Below are positions 1 through 6,368 of a DNA stretch of 9,983 nt, piece after piece (position 1 is the stretch's first letter; every line of letters begins with the position of its first letter). Both the position numbers and the translations under genes were made by a program. Under the pieces are notes generated by a model that was given only the letters and a program-made list of their open reading frames with translations, was not told where the DNA came from and made no database searches. Source of the DNA: JACQHM01 sp964535215 (GTDB lineage: Bacteria; Methylomirabilota; Methylomirabilia; Methylomirabilales; JACQHM01); NCBI GenBank assembly GCA_964535215.1, contig CAZHST010000077.1, positions 1 to 9,983 on the forward strand, given 5' to 3'.

Positions 1-492
1 GCCGTACCAGAGCACGTTGTCCGTGATCAGAAGCCCTCCTTTCCTGAGACGGGGGGGAAGCTTGGGGAAGGCCAGCGGGTACTCTTCCTTGTCAAGGTCC
101 ATGAAGATGATGTCGAAGGGGCCGGGGAACCGATCAATGATCTTCAGGGCGTCCCCCACCTCGAATTGCATGTGCCGCTGGATCCTTCCTTTGGCAAAGA
201 ACTCCTGGGCAAGGGTCGCGTTTTCCCTGGAGCGATCCGTACAGATGATCCGTCCCCCTGGCTCGATCCCCTTGGCAAACCAGTAGGCGGAGTAACCATA
301 CCCTGATCCCAGCTCCAGAATCTCTTTTGCCTTAATCGCTTTGGCCAAGAGGCAAAGGAGCCTCCCCACGAGGGGCCCCACGATGGGGAAGCCCTGCTTC
401 TCCGCCAGCCACTCCATCTCCAGGAGGACCTCATCGGGCTCCGGCTGGAGCCCTTTCAGATACCGTTCAATCGAAGGGTTGACAATATCCAT
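1..492 (-). CDS. Class I SAM-dependent O-methyltransferase, C-terminus cut off by the window edge
   Basis: Partial gene: 164 codons are readable from the ATG at 492 and the frame is still open at base 1. The protein resembles the bacterial catechol-O-methyltransferase-like family (Methyltransf_3, YrrM type, usually about 215-220 residues), which moves a methyl group from S-adenosylmethionine to a hydroxyl group, generally with a divalent metal. The SAM-binding motif ELGSGYGYSA lies at residues 60-69, a strand-2 acidic residue at D86 (CTDRS), GDAL at 113-116, MDLDKEEY at 131-138 and TDNVLWYG at 157-164. D132, D158 and N159 match the family's metal-binding residues. The ATG lies 18 bases after the preceding ATPase stop and has a G-rich GGGGGTG stretch just upstream, so it is probably the last visible gene of the transport operon. 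The substrate cannot be deduced. Soluble and cytoplasmic. Confidence 0.88.
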   Translation of the reverse strand, partial: MDIVNPSIERYLKGLQPEPDEVLLEMEWLAEKQGFPIVGPLVGRLLCLLAKAIKAKEILELGSGYGYSAYWFAKGIEPGGRIICTDRSRENATLAQEFFAKGRIQRHMQFEVGDALKIIDRFPGPFDIIFMDLDKEEYPLAFPKLPPRLRKGGLLITDNVLWYG

Positions 493-510
493 GGCACCCC
501 CGTGATCCCG

Positions 511-1623
511 CTACGGTGATCCGGGAGGGGAGGGCTTCCGGATCAGGTGGGCGGCGGTCGCCTTAAAGGAGGCGATCACCTCCATCCCTTCCTGGAGGGC
601 AAGCTCCAGGGCGGAGGCCCTGGTGATCAGGGCGACCAGAGGGGCTCCACACTCCACGGTGACCCGGTAGAACGGGCCCAGGGGTGTGATGCGGGCAATC
701 TTTCCCAGGAGGCGGTTCCTGGCGCTGGAAGGATGGACCCCTTCTTTCGTGGCCAGGACCACGTCCTCCGGGCGGAGGGTGATCAGGACCCTCTCCCCCA
801 CGGAACCCTCCCCTGCCACCTCGACCCTCACACCACCCACCTGGACGAGGACCGTCCCTTCCCGTTGGGCAACGATCCGGCCTGAGAGGATCGTCTCCGC
901 CCCCACGAAGCGGGCCACCTCGAGGTCGGCGGGGAAGGCAAAGACCTTCTCCGGGGCGTCGAGCTGGAGGATCCTCCCCCCGATCAGGACCGCCACCCGG
1001 TCCCCGAGGGCCAGGGCTTCATTCCGATCATGGGTGACGAAGACCGTTGTGGTCCGGGTCTCAAAGAGGATCTGCTTCAGGTCGGCGAGGAGGGCCTCCC
1101 GGGTGGGCTGGTCAAGGGCTGCAAAAGGCTCGTCCAGGAGGAGAAGCTCCGGCTCCAGGACGAAAGCCCTGGCCAGGGCCACCCGCTGGGCCTCCCCCCC
1201 CGAAAGGGTCGAGGCCGGTCTCCCCTTGAGGTGGGCAATCTTCAGCCTCGCAAGCCACCTCCGGGTTCGCTCTTCGATGATCGTTTGCGGCATCCTCCGC
1301 AAATGGAGGCCCAGGGCCACGTTGAAGAAGACGGTTCCCTGCAAGAGGAGGGGATCCTGGAAGACGGAGGCACTCCGCCGACGCCAGGGGAGGAGATCGG
1401 CCTCCCAGGGGACCTTTTCTCCTTTAAAAAATACCTCACCTCCCGTTGGTGGTTGAAGGAGACCGATGACCTTCAAAAGGGTGCTTTTCCCGGCCCCGTT
1501 CGGGCCGATGACGGCCAGGACCTCCCCCTCCTGGACGGCCAGAGAAGAAACTTCCAAGGTGAAATGCTCCCCATGACGAACGACCAGGTCCCGGACTTCC
1601 AGCACCGGTGGTTTCACCGTCAT
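511..1623 (-). CDS. tupC: Tungstate ABC transporter ATP-binding protein with C-terminal TOBE region (TupC-like)
   Basis: 370-residue cytoplasmic ATPase that would power oxyanion import through the neighbouring permease. Motifs are complete: Walker A GPNGAGKST (40-48), Q-loop Q89, signature LSGGEAQR (140-147), Walker B LLLLDEP (160-166) and H-loop histidine 198 in FVTHD. After about residue 245 a long C-terminal extension follows, with one TOBE-like segment (about 246-288, ending in the typical LRPEDV) and a second, Mop/TOBE-like one (about 300-362). Such domains bind oxyanions or regulate the ATPase in molybdate/tungstate/sulfate-type transporters. The ATG at 1623 lies 5 bases after the permease stop, with an AGGGG stretch about 10 bases upstream. 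The assignment to tungstate rests mostly on the adjacent TupA and TupB. The ATPase alone would only say molybdate/tungstate/sulfate/spermidine class. Confidence 0.88.
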   Translation of the reverse strand: MTVKPPVLEVRDLVVRHGEHFTLEVSSLAVQEGEVLAVIGPNGAGKSTLLKVIGLLQPPTGGEVFFKGEKVPWEADLLPWRRRSASVFQDPLLLQGTVFFNVALGLHLRRMPQTIIEERTRRWLARLKIAHLKGRPASTLSGGEAQRVALARAFVLEPELLLLDEPFAALDQPTREALLADLKQILFETRTTTVFVTHDRNEALALGDRVAVLIGGRILQLDAPEKVFAFPADLEVARFVGAETILSGRIVAQREGTVLVQVGGVRVEVAGEGSVGERVLITLRPEDVVLATKEGVHPSSARNRLLGKIARITPLGPFYRVTVECGAPLVALITRASALELALQEGMEVIASFKATAAHLIRKPSPPGSP

Positions 1624-1628
1624 AGGTC

Positions 1629-2333
1629 TTAACCCCTGCTTCTCGGGGTGCGCTGCTGGAGCATCGTCAGTCCAAGGTTCACAAGAAAGGTGATCCCTAA
1701 GAGGATAACGCTTAGGGCAATGGCCACATCGAAGTTCCCCCTGCCGGTCTCCAGGACGGTGGCCGTGGTGAGGACCCGCGTCTCACCCAGGATGTTCCCG
1801 CCCACCATCATCGAGGCGCCCACCTCCGAGATCGCCCCGCCAAAGCCGGCCATGACGGCGGCTAAGAGGGGAAGGCGGATCTCCCGGAGGAGGAGGACGA
1901 CCAGTTGCACCCGGGAGGCCCCCAGGCCGAGGAGCTGGAGGGGGAGCTTCGGGTCAATCTGCTGGACGGCGGCGATGGTTAAGCCGGTGATGATGGGAAA
2001 GGCCAGGATGAACTGGGCGATCACGATTGCCCAGGGGGTGTAGAGGAGTTCCAAGGCACCTAGAGGACCGCTCCGCCAGAGCGTCAGGCTGATGAAAAGC
2101 CCGACGACGACCGGCGGCAGCCCCATGCCGGTGTTGATCAGACTGATCACCAACCCCCGCCCCGGAAATCGGGCGAGGCCGATAGCGCTCCCCAGGGGGA
2201 TGCCGATCAAGAGGCTGAAGAGGGTCGCCAGCCCTGAGAGCTTCAGCGAGAGGAGGGTGATCTGGAGGACCTCGGGATCCCCCCTGATGAGAAGGAACAA
2301 CGCCTGTTTCATCCCCTGGAAGATCAGCTCCAT
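1629..2333 (-). CDS. tupB: Tungstate ABC transporter permease (TupB-like)
   Basis: Integral membrane subunit of a binding-protein-dependent importer, about 234 residues with five or six hydrophobic segments (about 22-50, 60-84, 98-124, 155-178, 203-225). The cytoplasmic EAA-type loop that docks on the ATPase is at about 136-157 (GASRVQ...REIRLPLL). The block from 165 to 196, GGAISEVGASMMVGGNI followed by TRVLTTATVLET, is a recognisable TupB hallmark. Start choice: a GTG at 2339 overlaps the tupA stop, but the strong AGGAGG at 2344-2339 would touch that codon. The same site sits 5 bases before the ATG at 2333, so 2333 is preferred, leaving two bases between the genes. It is flanked by its binding protein and its ATPase, forming a complete tupABC set. 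Confidence 0.9.
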   Translation of the reverse strand: MELIFQGMKQALFLLIRGDPEVLQITLLSLKLSGLATLFSLLIGIPLGSAIGLARFPGRGLVISLINTGMGLPPVVVGLFISLTLWRSGPLGALELLYTPWAIVIAQFILAFPIITGLTIAAVQQIDPKLPLQLLGLGASRVQLVVLLLREIRLPLLAAVMAGFGGAISEVGASMMVGGNILGETRVLTTATVLETGRGNFDVAIALSVILLGITFLVNLGLTMLQQRTPRSRG

Positions 2334-2335
2334 CT

Positions 2336-3202
2336 TCACCTCCTACGCCCTTGTCCCCTCTCCCCCGCATCGGGAAAGAAGAGGGGCTCCCCGTACCTCT
2401 CCACCCCGAAGATCCTGATGATCCCCTGGGCCTCGGGGGAGAGCAGGAAGTCGGCAAAGGCCCTGGCCCCTCTCGGGTTCACCCCCGGGAATCGTTCCGG
2501 GTTCACCTCCATCACGTGATAGGGGTTCACCAGGCGTGGATCGCCTTCCAAGAGCTTCACCAGCCGGATCCGCCGGCTGAACGCCAGGAAGGTCCCCCGG
2601 TCACTTAACGTGTAGCCACCCTTCTGGGCAGCCAGGATGAGCGTTGCCCCCATCCCCTGTCCGGACTGGAGGTACCACGGACCCGACGGCTCGATCCCAG
2701 CCTCCTTCCAGAGCTGCCTCTCCAGGAAGTGGGTCCCGGAGCTGTCCCCGCGGGAGACAAAGCGGGCCTTCGCCTTGGCAATCCGCCCGAAGGCAAGGGT
2801 GGCCTTTTTTAACCCCCTGACCCTTGCCGGGTCATCCGGAGGGCCGACGATGATGAAGTCGTTGTGCATCACCAAGCGCCGGTTGATGAAAGACCCCTGG
2901 GCCATATAGCGTTCTTCCAACTCCGGGGCATGGACCAGGACCAGATCGGCATCCCCCCTGGCCCCCATGGCGAGGGCCTGGCCGGTCCCTACGGCAATCG
3001 TCTTCACCCGGTAGCCGGTCCTCTTCTCAAACAGGGGGACCAGCAGGTCTAAAAGTCCTGAATCCTGGAGGCTGGTCGTCGTGGCCAGGAGGATGGGTCG
3101 CCGGTTTGGCTCCTCAGCCGGTCCGTCGCAGGAGAGGAGGACCAACAGGAGGAGGATGAGGAACATCCTTTGAAACTTGAAAGCTGAGATTTGAGGCTTC
3201 AA
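2336..3202 (-). CDS. tupA: Tungstate-binding protein of an ABC importer (TupA-like), probable lipoprotein
   Basis: Extracytoplasmic solute-binding protein that would capture tungstate for TupB/TupC. It is 288 residues from a TTG start at 3202. Just after the leader comes the family's oxyanion-binding TTTS motif (41-44, in LLATTTSLQDSG). GTGQAL (72-77), GDADLVLVHAP (83-93) and SRGDSSGTH (150-158) follow, all typical of TupA. The leader is hydrophobic (14-23) and ends in LLSC with cysteine 25, a plausible lipobox, so the mature protein may be lipid-anchored. Start: TTG 3202 lies six bases after the upstream stop, has AGGA four bases ahead and supplies basic residues K2, K9 and R12 before the hydrophobic stretch. 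The alternative ATG at 3166 (276 residues) lacks any positive n-region, and its only purine stretch (AAAGG) abuts the codon. The choice is not certain. The stop overlaps or abuts tupB. Confidence 0.9.
   Translation of the reverse strand: MKPQISAFKFQRMFLILLLLVLLSCDGPAEEPNRRPILLATTTSLQDSGLLDLLVPLFEKRTGYRVKTIAVGTGQALAMGARGDADLVLVHAPELEERYMAQGSFINRRLVMHNDFIIVGPPDDPARVRGLKKATLAFGRIAKAKARFVSRGDSSGTHFLERQLWKEAGIEPSGPWYLQSGQGMGATLILAAQKGGYTLSDRGTFLAFSRRIRLVKLLEGDPRLVNPYHVMEVNPERFPGVNPRGARAFADFLLSPEAQGIIRIFGVERYGEPLFFPDAGERGQGRRR
2339..2344 (-). promoter_or_regulatory. Ribosome binding site deciding the tupB start
   Basis: On the minus strand AGGAGG is followed by TGAAG and then ATG (2333-2331). The five-base spacing suits the ATG and rules against the overlapping in-frame GTG at 2339, which would have no spacing. 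The site lies inside the last codons of tupA, so tupB translation probably reinitiates after tupA termination. Confidence 0.75.
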
Positions 3203-3208
3203 CGGGTC

Positions 3209-5206
3209 CTAGGTTCCTGAAGACGGCGGAAAGACATTGATGAACTCCAGGGGAAGATAGACCAGGGCCCGCTTCCCTTCCTCCAGCCCCATCAGCCGGT
3301 AGATGTAATCGGCCACATGGATTTCCAGATCGTACTCCTGCCCCTCCCAGCCATCCACCTTGAAGAACAGGGTCCGGTTCAACCCCCGGTTAATCGCCTG
3401 AACGATCCACCCCTGGAGGAGGTTCTCCCGCCTGGCCGCCCGCTCAGGCCAGACCAAACGGACATGCTCGGGCCTGACGCAGAACTCGACCTCCTGCCCC
3501 ACCTCCCCCTCCTCAAGAGGGATGCGAAGGAGGAGCCCCCGGCACAAGACGGTGGCCTCCCCCGGACCCCTCTCGACGATCCGACCCTTCAGGAAGTTCC
3601 GGGTGGCGGTGATCTGGGCGACGGCCCGGTTCCTCGGCCGGGTGAGGACCTCTTCAGGGGTCCCGACCTGAAGGAGGGTTCCCTCGGACAGGATCGCAAT
3701 CCGATCCCCCAGGAGATAGGCCTCCTCCAGGCTGTGGGTGACGAAAAGGATGGTCGGCCTGAAGAGGCGGTGGATCCTCAAGAGGTCGTGGCGGAGCCGT
3801 TCCCGGGCGTTGTGGTCCAGGGCCGAGAACGGTTCGTCCAGCAGAAGAAGCTCCGGACCCCTGGCCAGGGCCCTGGCCAGCGCCGCCCGCTGCTGCTCGC
3901 CGCCCGAGAGCTGGTGCGGATACCTCCGCTCCAGACCGTCCAGCCGAAGGAGGGTGATCATCTCCTTGACCCTCCTCTCCACCTCGGAGGCTGGAAGATG
4001 CTCCAGGCCGAAGGCGATGTTCTGGTCCAGGGTAAGGTGGGGGAACAGGGTGTAGCCCTGGAAGAGGTAGCCGAGGTTTCGTGCCTGGGGAGGAAGCTCA
4101 ATCCGGCGGGTGGAGTCGAACAGGACCCGATCCCCCAGGACGATGTAGCCCTCATCAGGCCTGACGAGCCCGGCCAGGCACTGGAGGGTCAGGCTCTTTC
4201 CGGCGCCCGAGGGGCCGAAGAGGACGAGGATCTCATGGCCGGCCTCCAGGTCCAGATGGAGCTGAAAAGGCTTCAAGCTCTTCCTCACCGCCAGCCGTAG
4301 CCGCCGGGGCTCAGCCTCGGGCCTCCTTCGATGGCTCACCCTGGCCAAAAGGGCGGACGTTTCACCGGCGGAAAGCCTCTCCGAGCTCTCCTCCAGACGG
4401 GAGGGGATCCCTCCAGGCTGAACGGCCGCCGGGACCGGGAGGCGGCCGAAGAGGTGGACAATGGCCATGGCCCCTCCGGCCATGGCGATCAGGAGGAGGA
4501 CGAGGGGAAGGGCCTCAGGGAGGCCGGCCCCGGTCAACTGTTCCCACAGGAAAATGGGAAGGGTGTGAGGATGATAGGCGATGACGAGGGTCGCCCCGAA
4601 CTCGCCCAGGGTGCGCACCCACGCCAGGGTCATCCCAGCGGCAATCCCTTGCCAGGCCAGGGGGAGGGAGACCCTTCGGAAGATCTGCCAGCGGGTCTTG
4701 CCCAGCGTGGCGGCCGCCTGCTCCAACGTCTCGTCAACGGCGGCGAAGGCGGAGCAGGAGGTGATGATGACGTAGGGGGCGGCAACAAACACCTGGGCCA
4801 GAACGATCCCAGCCAGGCTGTTCACCAGGGCCATGCCGTGCCCCTCGAACAGGGCGCCGATTGGGCCGTAGGGGCCAAAGATGAGGAGGAGCAGGACGCC
4901 GCCGACCAGGGGGGGAACGGCCATCGGCAGGAACACCAGGCTGATCAGCAGATGCCTTCCCCGGAAGCGGGCGCGGGCCAAAAGGTAGCCCAACGGGACG
5001 CCGAGAAGGGTCATCAAGGCCGTCGAGATCCCGGAGGTGATCAGGGAGACCTGGACGGCCTGGAGGGTCCTGGGGCTTAAAAAGGAGCCGACCTCCCCCC
5101 ACTCGAAGTGGAAGAGGAAATACACAAGGGGGAAAACCAGATACAAAAGGAGCAGGCCGCCCATCACCCCGAAGAGAAGGGTGGTCCTGTCGGGACGCCG
5201 CTTCAC
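3209..5206 (-). CDS. Fused molybdate/tungstate ABC transporter permease and ATPase (ModB-ModC type single chain)
   Basis: 665-residue protein combining the two subunits that are normally separate. Residues 1 to about 255 form a ModB/WtpB-like permease with about six membrane segments (near 9-33, 50-75, 84-110, 126-150, 180-208, 230-253) and an EAA-type loop at 166-183 (ATLGKTRWQIFRRVSLPL). A charged, non-membrane linker of about 45 residues (about 256-300) leads into a complete ATPase: Walker A GPSGAGKS (331-338), Q-loop Q383, signature LSGGEQQR (433-440), Walker B LLLLDEP (453-459), H-loop H491. A TOBE-like C-terminal region follows (about 535-660, with FCVRPEHV at 575-582). There is no stop or frameshift in the linker, so this is a real in-frame fusion. 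The GTG start overlaps the stop of the upstream binding-protein gene by four bases (GTGA) and has GGGAGG five bases upstream. With the WtpA-like protein it would form a complete importer. Molybdate versus tungstate cannot be decided from this chain. Confidence 0.9.
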   Translation of the reverse strand: MKRRPDRTTLLFGVMGGLLLLYLVFPLVYFLFHFEWGEVGSFLSPRTLQAVQVSLITSGISTALMTLLGVPLGYLLARARFRGRHLLISLVFLPMAVPPLVGGVLLLLIFGPYGPIGALFEGHGMALVNSLAGIVLAQVFVAAPYVIITSCSAFAAVDETLEQAAATLGKTRWQIFRRVSLPLAWQGIAAGMTLAWVRTLGEFGATLVIAYHPHTLPIFLWEQLTGAGLPEALPLVLLLIAMAGGAMAIVHLFGRLPVPAAVQPGGIPSRLEESSERLSAGETSALLARVSHRRRPEAEPRRLRLAVRKSLKPFQLHLDLEAGHEILVLFGPSGAGKSLTLQCLAGLVRPDEGYIVLGDRVLFDSTRRIELPPQARNLGYLFQGYTLFPHLTLDQNIAFGLEHLPASEVERRVKEMITLLRLDGLERRYPHQLSGGEQQRAALARALARGPELLLLDEPFSALDHNARERLRHDLLRIHRLFRPTILFVTHSLEEAYLLGDRIAILSEGTLLQVGTPEEVLTRPRNRAVAQITATRNFLKGRIVERGPGEATVLCRGLLLRIPLEEGEVGQEVEFCVRPEHVRLVWPERAARRENLLQGWIVQAINRGLNRTLFFKVDGWEGQEYDLEIHVADYIYRLMGLEEGKRALVYLPLEFINVFPPSSGT

Positions 5207-6222
5207 GGATACCTCCCTTCAATGAAGGATCGGAGGTCGGCCGGGACCTTCTTTGCGTCGCCGCCGACCAGGAGGGGAACAGACCGGAGCCCGTAGTGGC
5301 GAGCAATGGCCCGGCCCTCTTCCGAGAGGACAAACCGGATGAAGGCAATGGCCCCGGCCAGGTTCCTGGCCGTGTTCGGGATGGTGATGGTAAAGAGGAT
5401 CGGGGTCCCCACAAAGGTCGTTCCCCGGTCGGTTGTGTAGGCCCTCTCCCGGTAGAGATGGGCCAGGCGGGGATTGCCCTGGTTGATCTCGTCGGGGAGG
5501 TCAATGAAGGGCAGCCGGTGGGCGACCACCTCGTGGCGGTAGAAGACGCCGGCGTCCAGCTGTCCCGATTCCAGGCGGATGAGGAGTTCGGGCTCAGGGA
5601 AGATCTGGGCGGGGTTCGTGGGGCTTCCCAGGAGGGCCTGGGTCAGGCCAGGCTTTCGATAGTACCGCTCCGCCAGCTCAAAGAGGAAGAGGGTCCGATA
5701 CCCTTTAGGGTCCAGGTTCGGATTGGTCCGCCCGAACTTTACGCCGGGTCTGGCCAGGACCTCATACCAGGGAAGCTTCCCCACCCTGGCCTGTTCAAAC
5801 CCATCCTTGAAGCGGCTTCTCGGGTGATAGGCAATGACCAGACTGCTTGAGGCAAAGGTCAGGTACCATTCGACCAGGTTCCTGTTCTGCTGACCCATGA
5901 GGAGTTGGGCGTTGACGGCCGGGTCCGCGCTGATAAAGATGTCAGGCGAGCGGAGCCTGTCCCTGATCATCCTGGCGGCCGCCACCGCCCCATGGCCCTC
6001 CCCTTGATAGGTATAACCGGTGGCCTGTTGGAAGGCTGGGCCCAAGGCCTGCTCTTGGAGCGCGACGAGGGAGCCGGCGTAGAGGACGGAGACCACTCCC
6101 TCTCCCTTCCCCGGCGTCACGCCCTTGACCCCTTGCAAGAGGACCGGGGCTTTCACGAGAAGAAGGGCAAGGCTCGCGGCCGTTGCCGCCCCCAGGAAAC
6201 CGCCCCAGAGGAATTTCTGCAT
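5203..6222 (-). CDS. wtpA: Molybdate/tungstate-binding protein of the WtpA/ModA family
   Basis: 339-residue exported solute-binding protein, first gene of the minus-strand transport operon. A basic residue (K3) precedes a hydrophobic stretch (about 5-23). No lipobox cysteine is seen, so it is either a Sec-cleaved periplasmic protein or one held by its N-terminal anchor. Family marks: VLYAGSLVAL (46-55), whose serine helps hold the anion; GHGAVAAARMI (76-86); SPDIFISADP (92-101); GRTNPNLDPKGYRT (164-177), the WtpA counterpart of the (D/N)PNxDPxGYR block; and FYRHEVVAHRLPFIDLPDEI (227-246). Archaeal WtpA/ModA proteins coordinate the metal octahedrally with two extra carboxylates. D171 and E231 sit in the matching blocks, which favours WtpA-type binding over the tetrahedral site of classical ModA. 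ATG 6222 is preceded by AGGTGA (6231-6226). Substrate preference between W and Mo is inferred only from the family. Confidence 0.85.
   Translation of the reverse strand: MQKFLWGGFLGAATAASLALLLVKAPVLLQGVKGVTPGKGEGVVSVLYAGSLVALQEQALGPAFQQATGYTYQGEGHGAVAAARMIRDRLRSPDIFISADPAVNAQLLMGQQNRNLVEWYLTFASSSLVIAYHPRSRFKDGFEQARVGKLPWYEVLARPGVKFGRTNPNLDPKGYRTLFLFELAERYYRKPGLTQALLGSPTNPAQIFPEPELLIRLESGQLDAGVFYRHEVVAHRLPFIDLPDEINQGNPRLAHLYRERAYTTDRGTTFVGTPILFTITIPNTARNLAGAIAFIRFVLSEEGRAIARHYGLRSVPLLVGGDAKKVPADLRSFIEGRYP
5212..5217 (-). promoter_or_regulatory. Ribosome binding site supporting the GTG start of the permease-ATPase fusion
   Basis: On the minus strand GGGAGG is followed by five bases (TATCC) and then the GTG at 5206. 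The site lies within the last codons of the upstream binding-protein gene, whose TGA overlaps the GTG, which suggests translational coupling between the two products. Confidence 0.7.
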
Positions 6223-6312
6223 CGTTCACCTATTTTACGATTGTCCTGGAAAAATTGGAAGACCGGTCAAAGAATTCCATGAAAATTTGTGAAGGATCAG
6301 GTATGATGGACC

Positions 6313-6334
6313 CCAGGCTCCGTGGAAGCCTTGG
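6313..6334 (+). other. Imperfect hairpin in the presumed uppP leader
   Basis: CCAGGCT (6313-6319) can pair with AGCCTTGG (6327-6334) through seven base pairs with one bulged T (6331) and a seven-base loop. It is not followed by a T run, so it is not a typical terminator. It starts just past the TATGAT candidate -10 element and about 50 bases before the uppP start, so it could structure the 5' end of that mRNA or simply be chance. Confidence 0.3.
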
Positions 6335-6355
6335 CATCGTCGTTCTGATCTTCTG

Positions 6356-6361
6356 AAAGGG
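6356..6361 (+). promoter_or_regulatory. Ribosome binding site for the GTG start of uppP
   Basis: AAAGGG lies seven bases before the GTG at 6369. This is the only reasonable ribosome site here, and the resulting N-terminus (TPFQALILG) aligns with the usual start of the family, so the GTG is accepted. Confidence 0.6.
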
Positions 6362-6368
6362 TTTACCC

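Larger units (their letters stand above)
6223..6368. promoter_or_regulatory. Divergent promoter region between the transport operon and uppP
   Basis: A 146-base gene-free stretch, more AT-rich than its surroundings, from which both flanking genes must be transcribed outward. Minus strand: TTGACC (6270-6265) could be a -35 element with GACAAT (6245-6240) 19 bases away, a weak match giving a leader of about ten bases. An alternative -10 TAAAAT (6237-6232) with TTCCAA lies too close to the ATG unless the mRNA is leaderless. Plus strand: TATGAT (6302-6307) is a fair -10 but has no convincing -35. The palindrome GACCGGTC (6261-6268) overlaps the minus-strand -35 candidate and could be an operator half-site. 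No ModE-type box or recognisable Mo/W-cofactor riboswitch was identified by eye. Confidence 0.4.

Noticed and set aside
3317..4300. Long plus-strand open frame (327 codons) opposite the permease-ATPase fusion
   Set aside because: Low-complexity composition, no domain, no ribosome site, and the minus strand carries the intact ATPase. It is a shadow frame.
4734..5504. Minus-strand frame spanning the junction of the binding protein and fusion genes
   Set aside because: It lies out of frame with both real genes, is full of Pro/Arg/Ser/Gly and has no plausible product.
6331..6348. Sigma54-like promoter upstream of uppP (TTGGCA followed by TTCT)
   Set aside because: The GG of the -24 element is present, but the required GC at the -12 position reads CT, so it does not meet the consensus.
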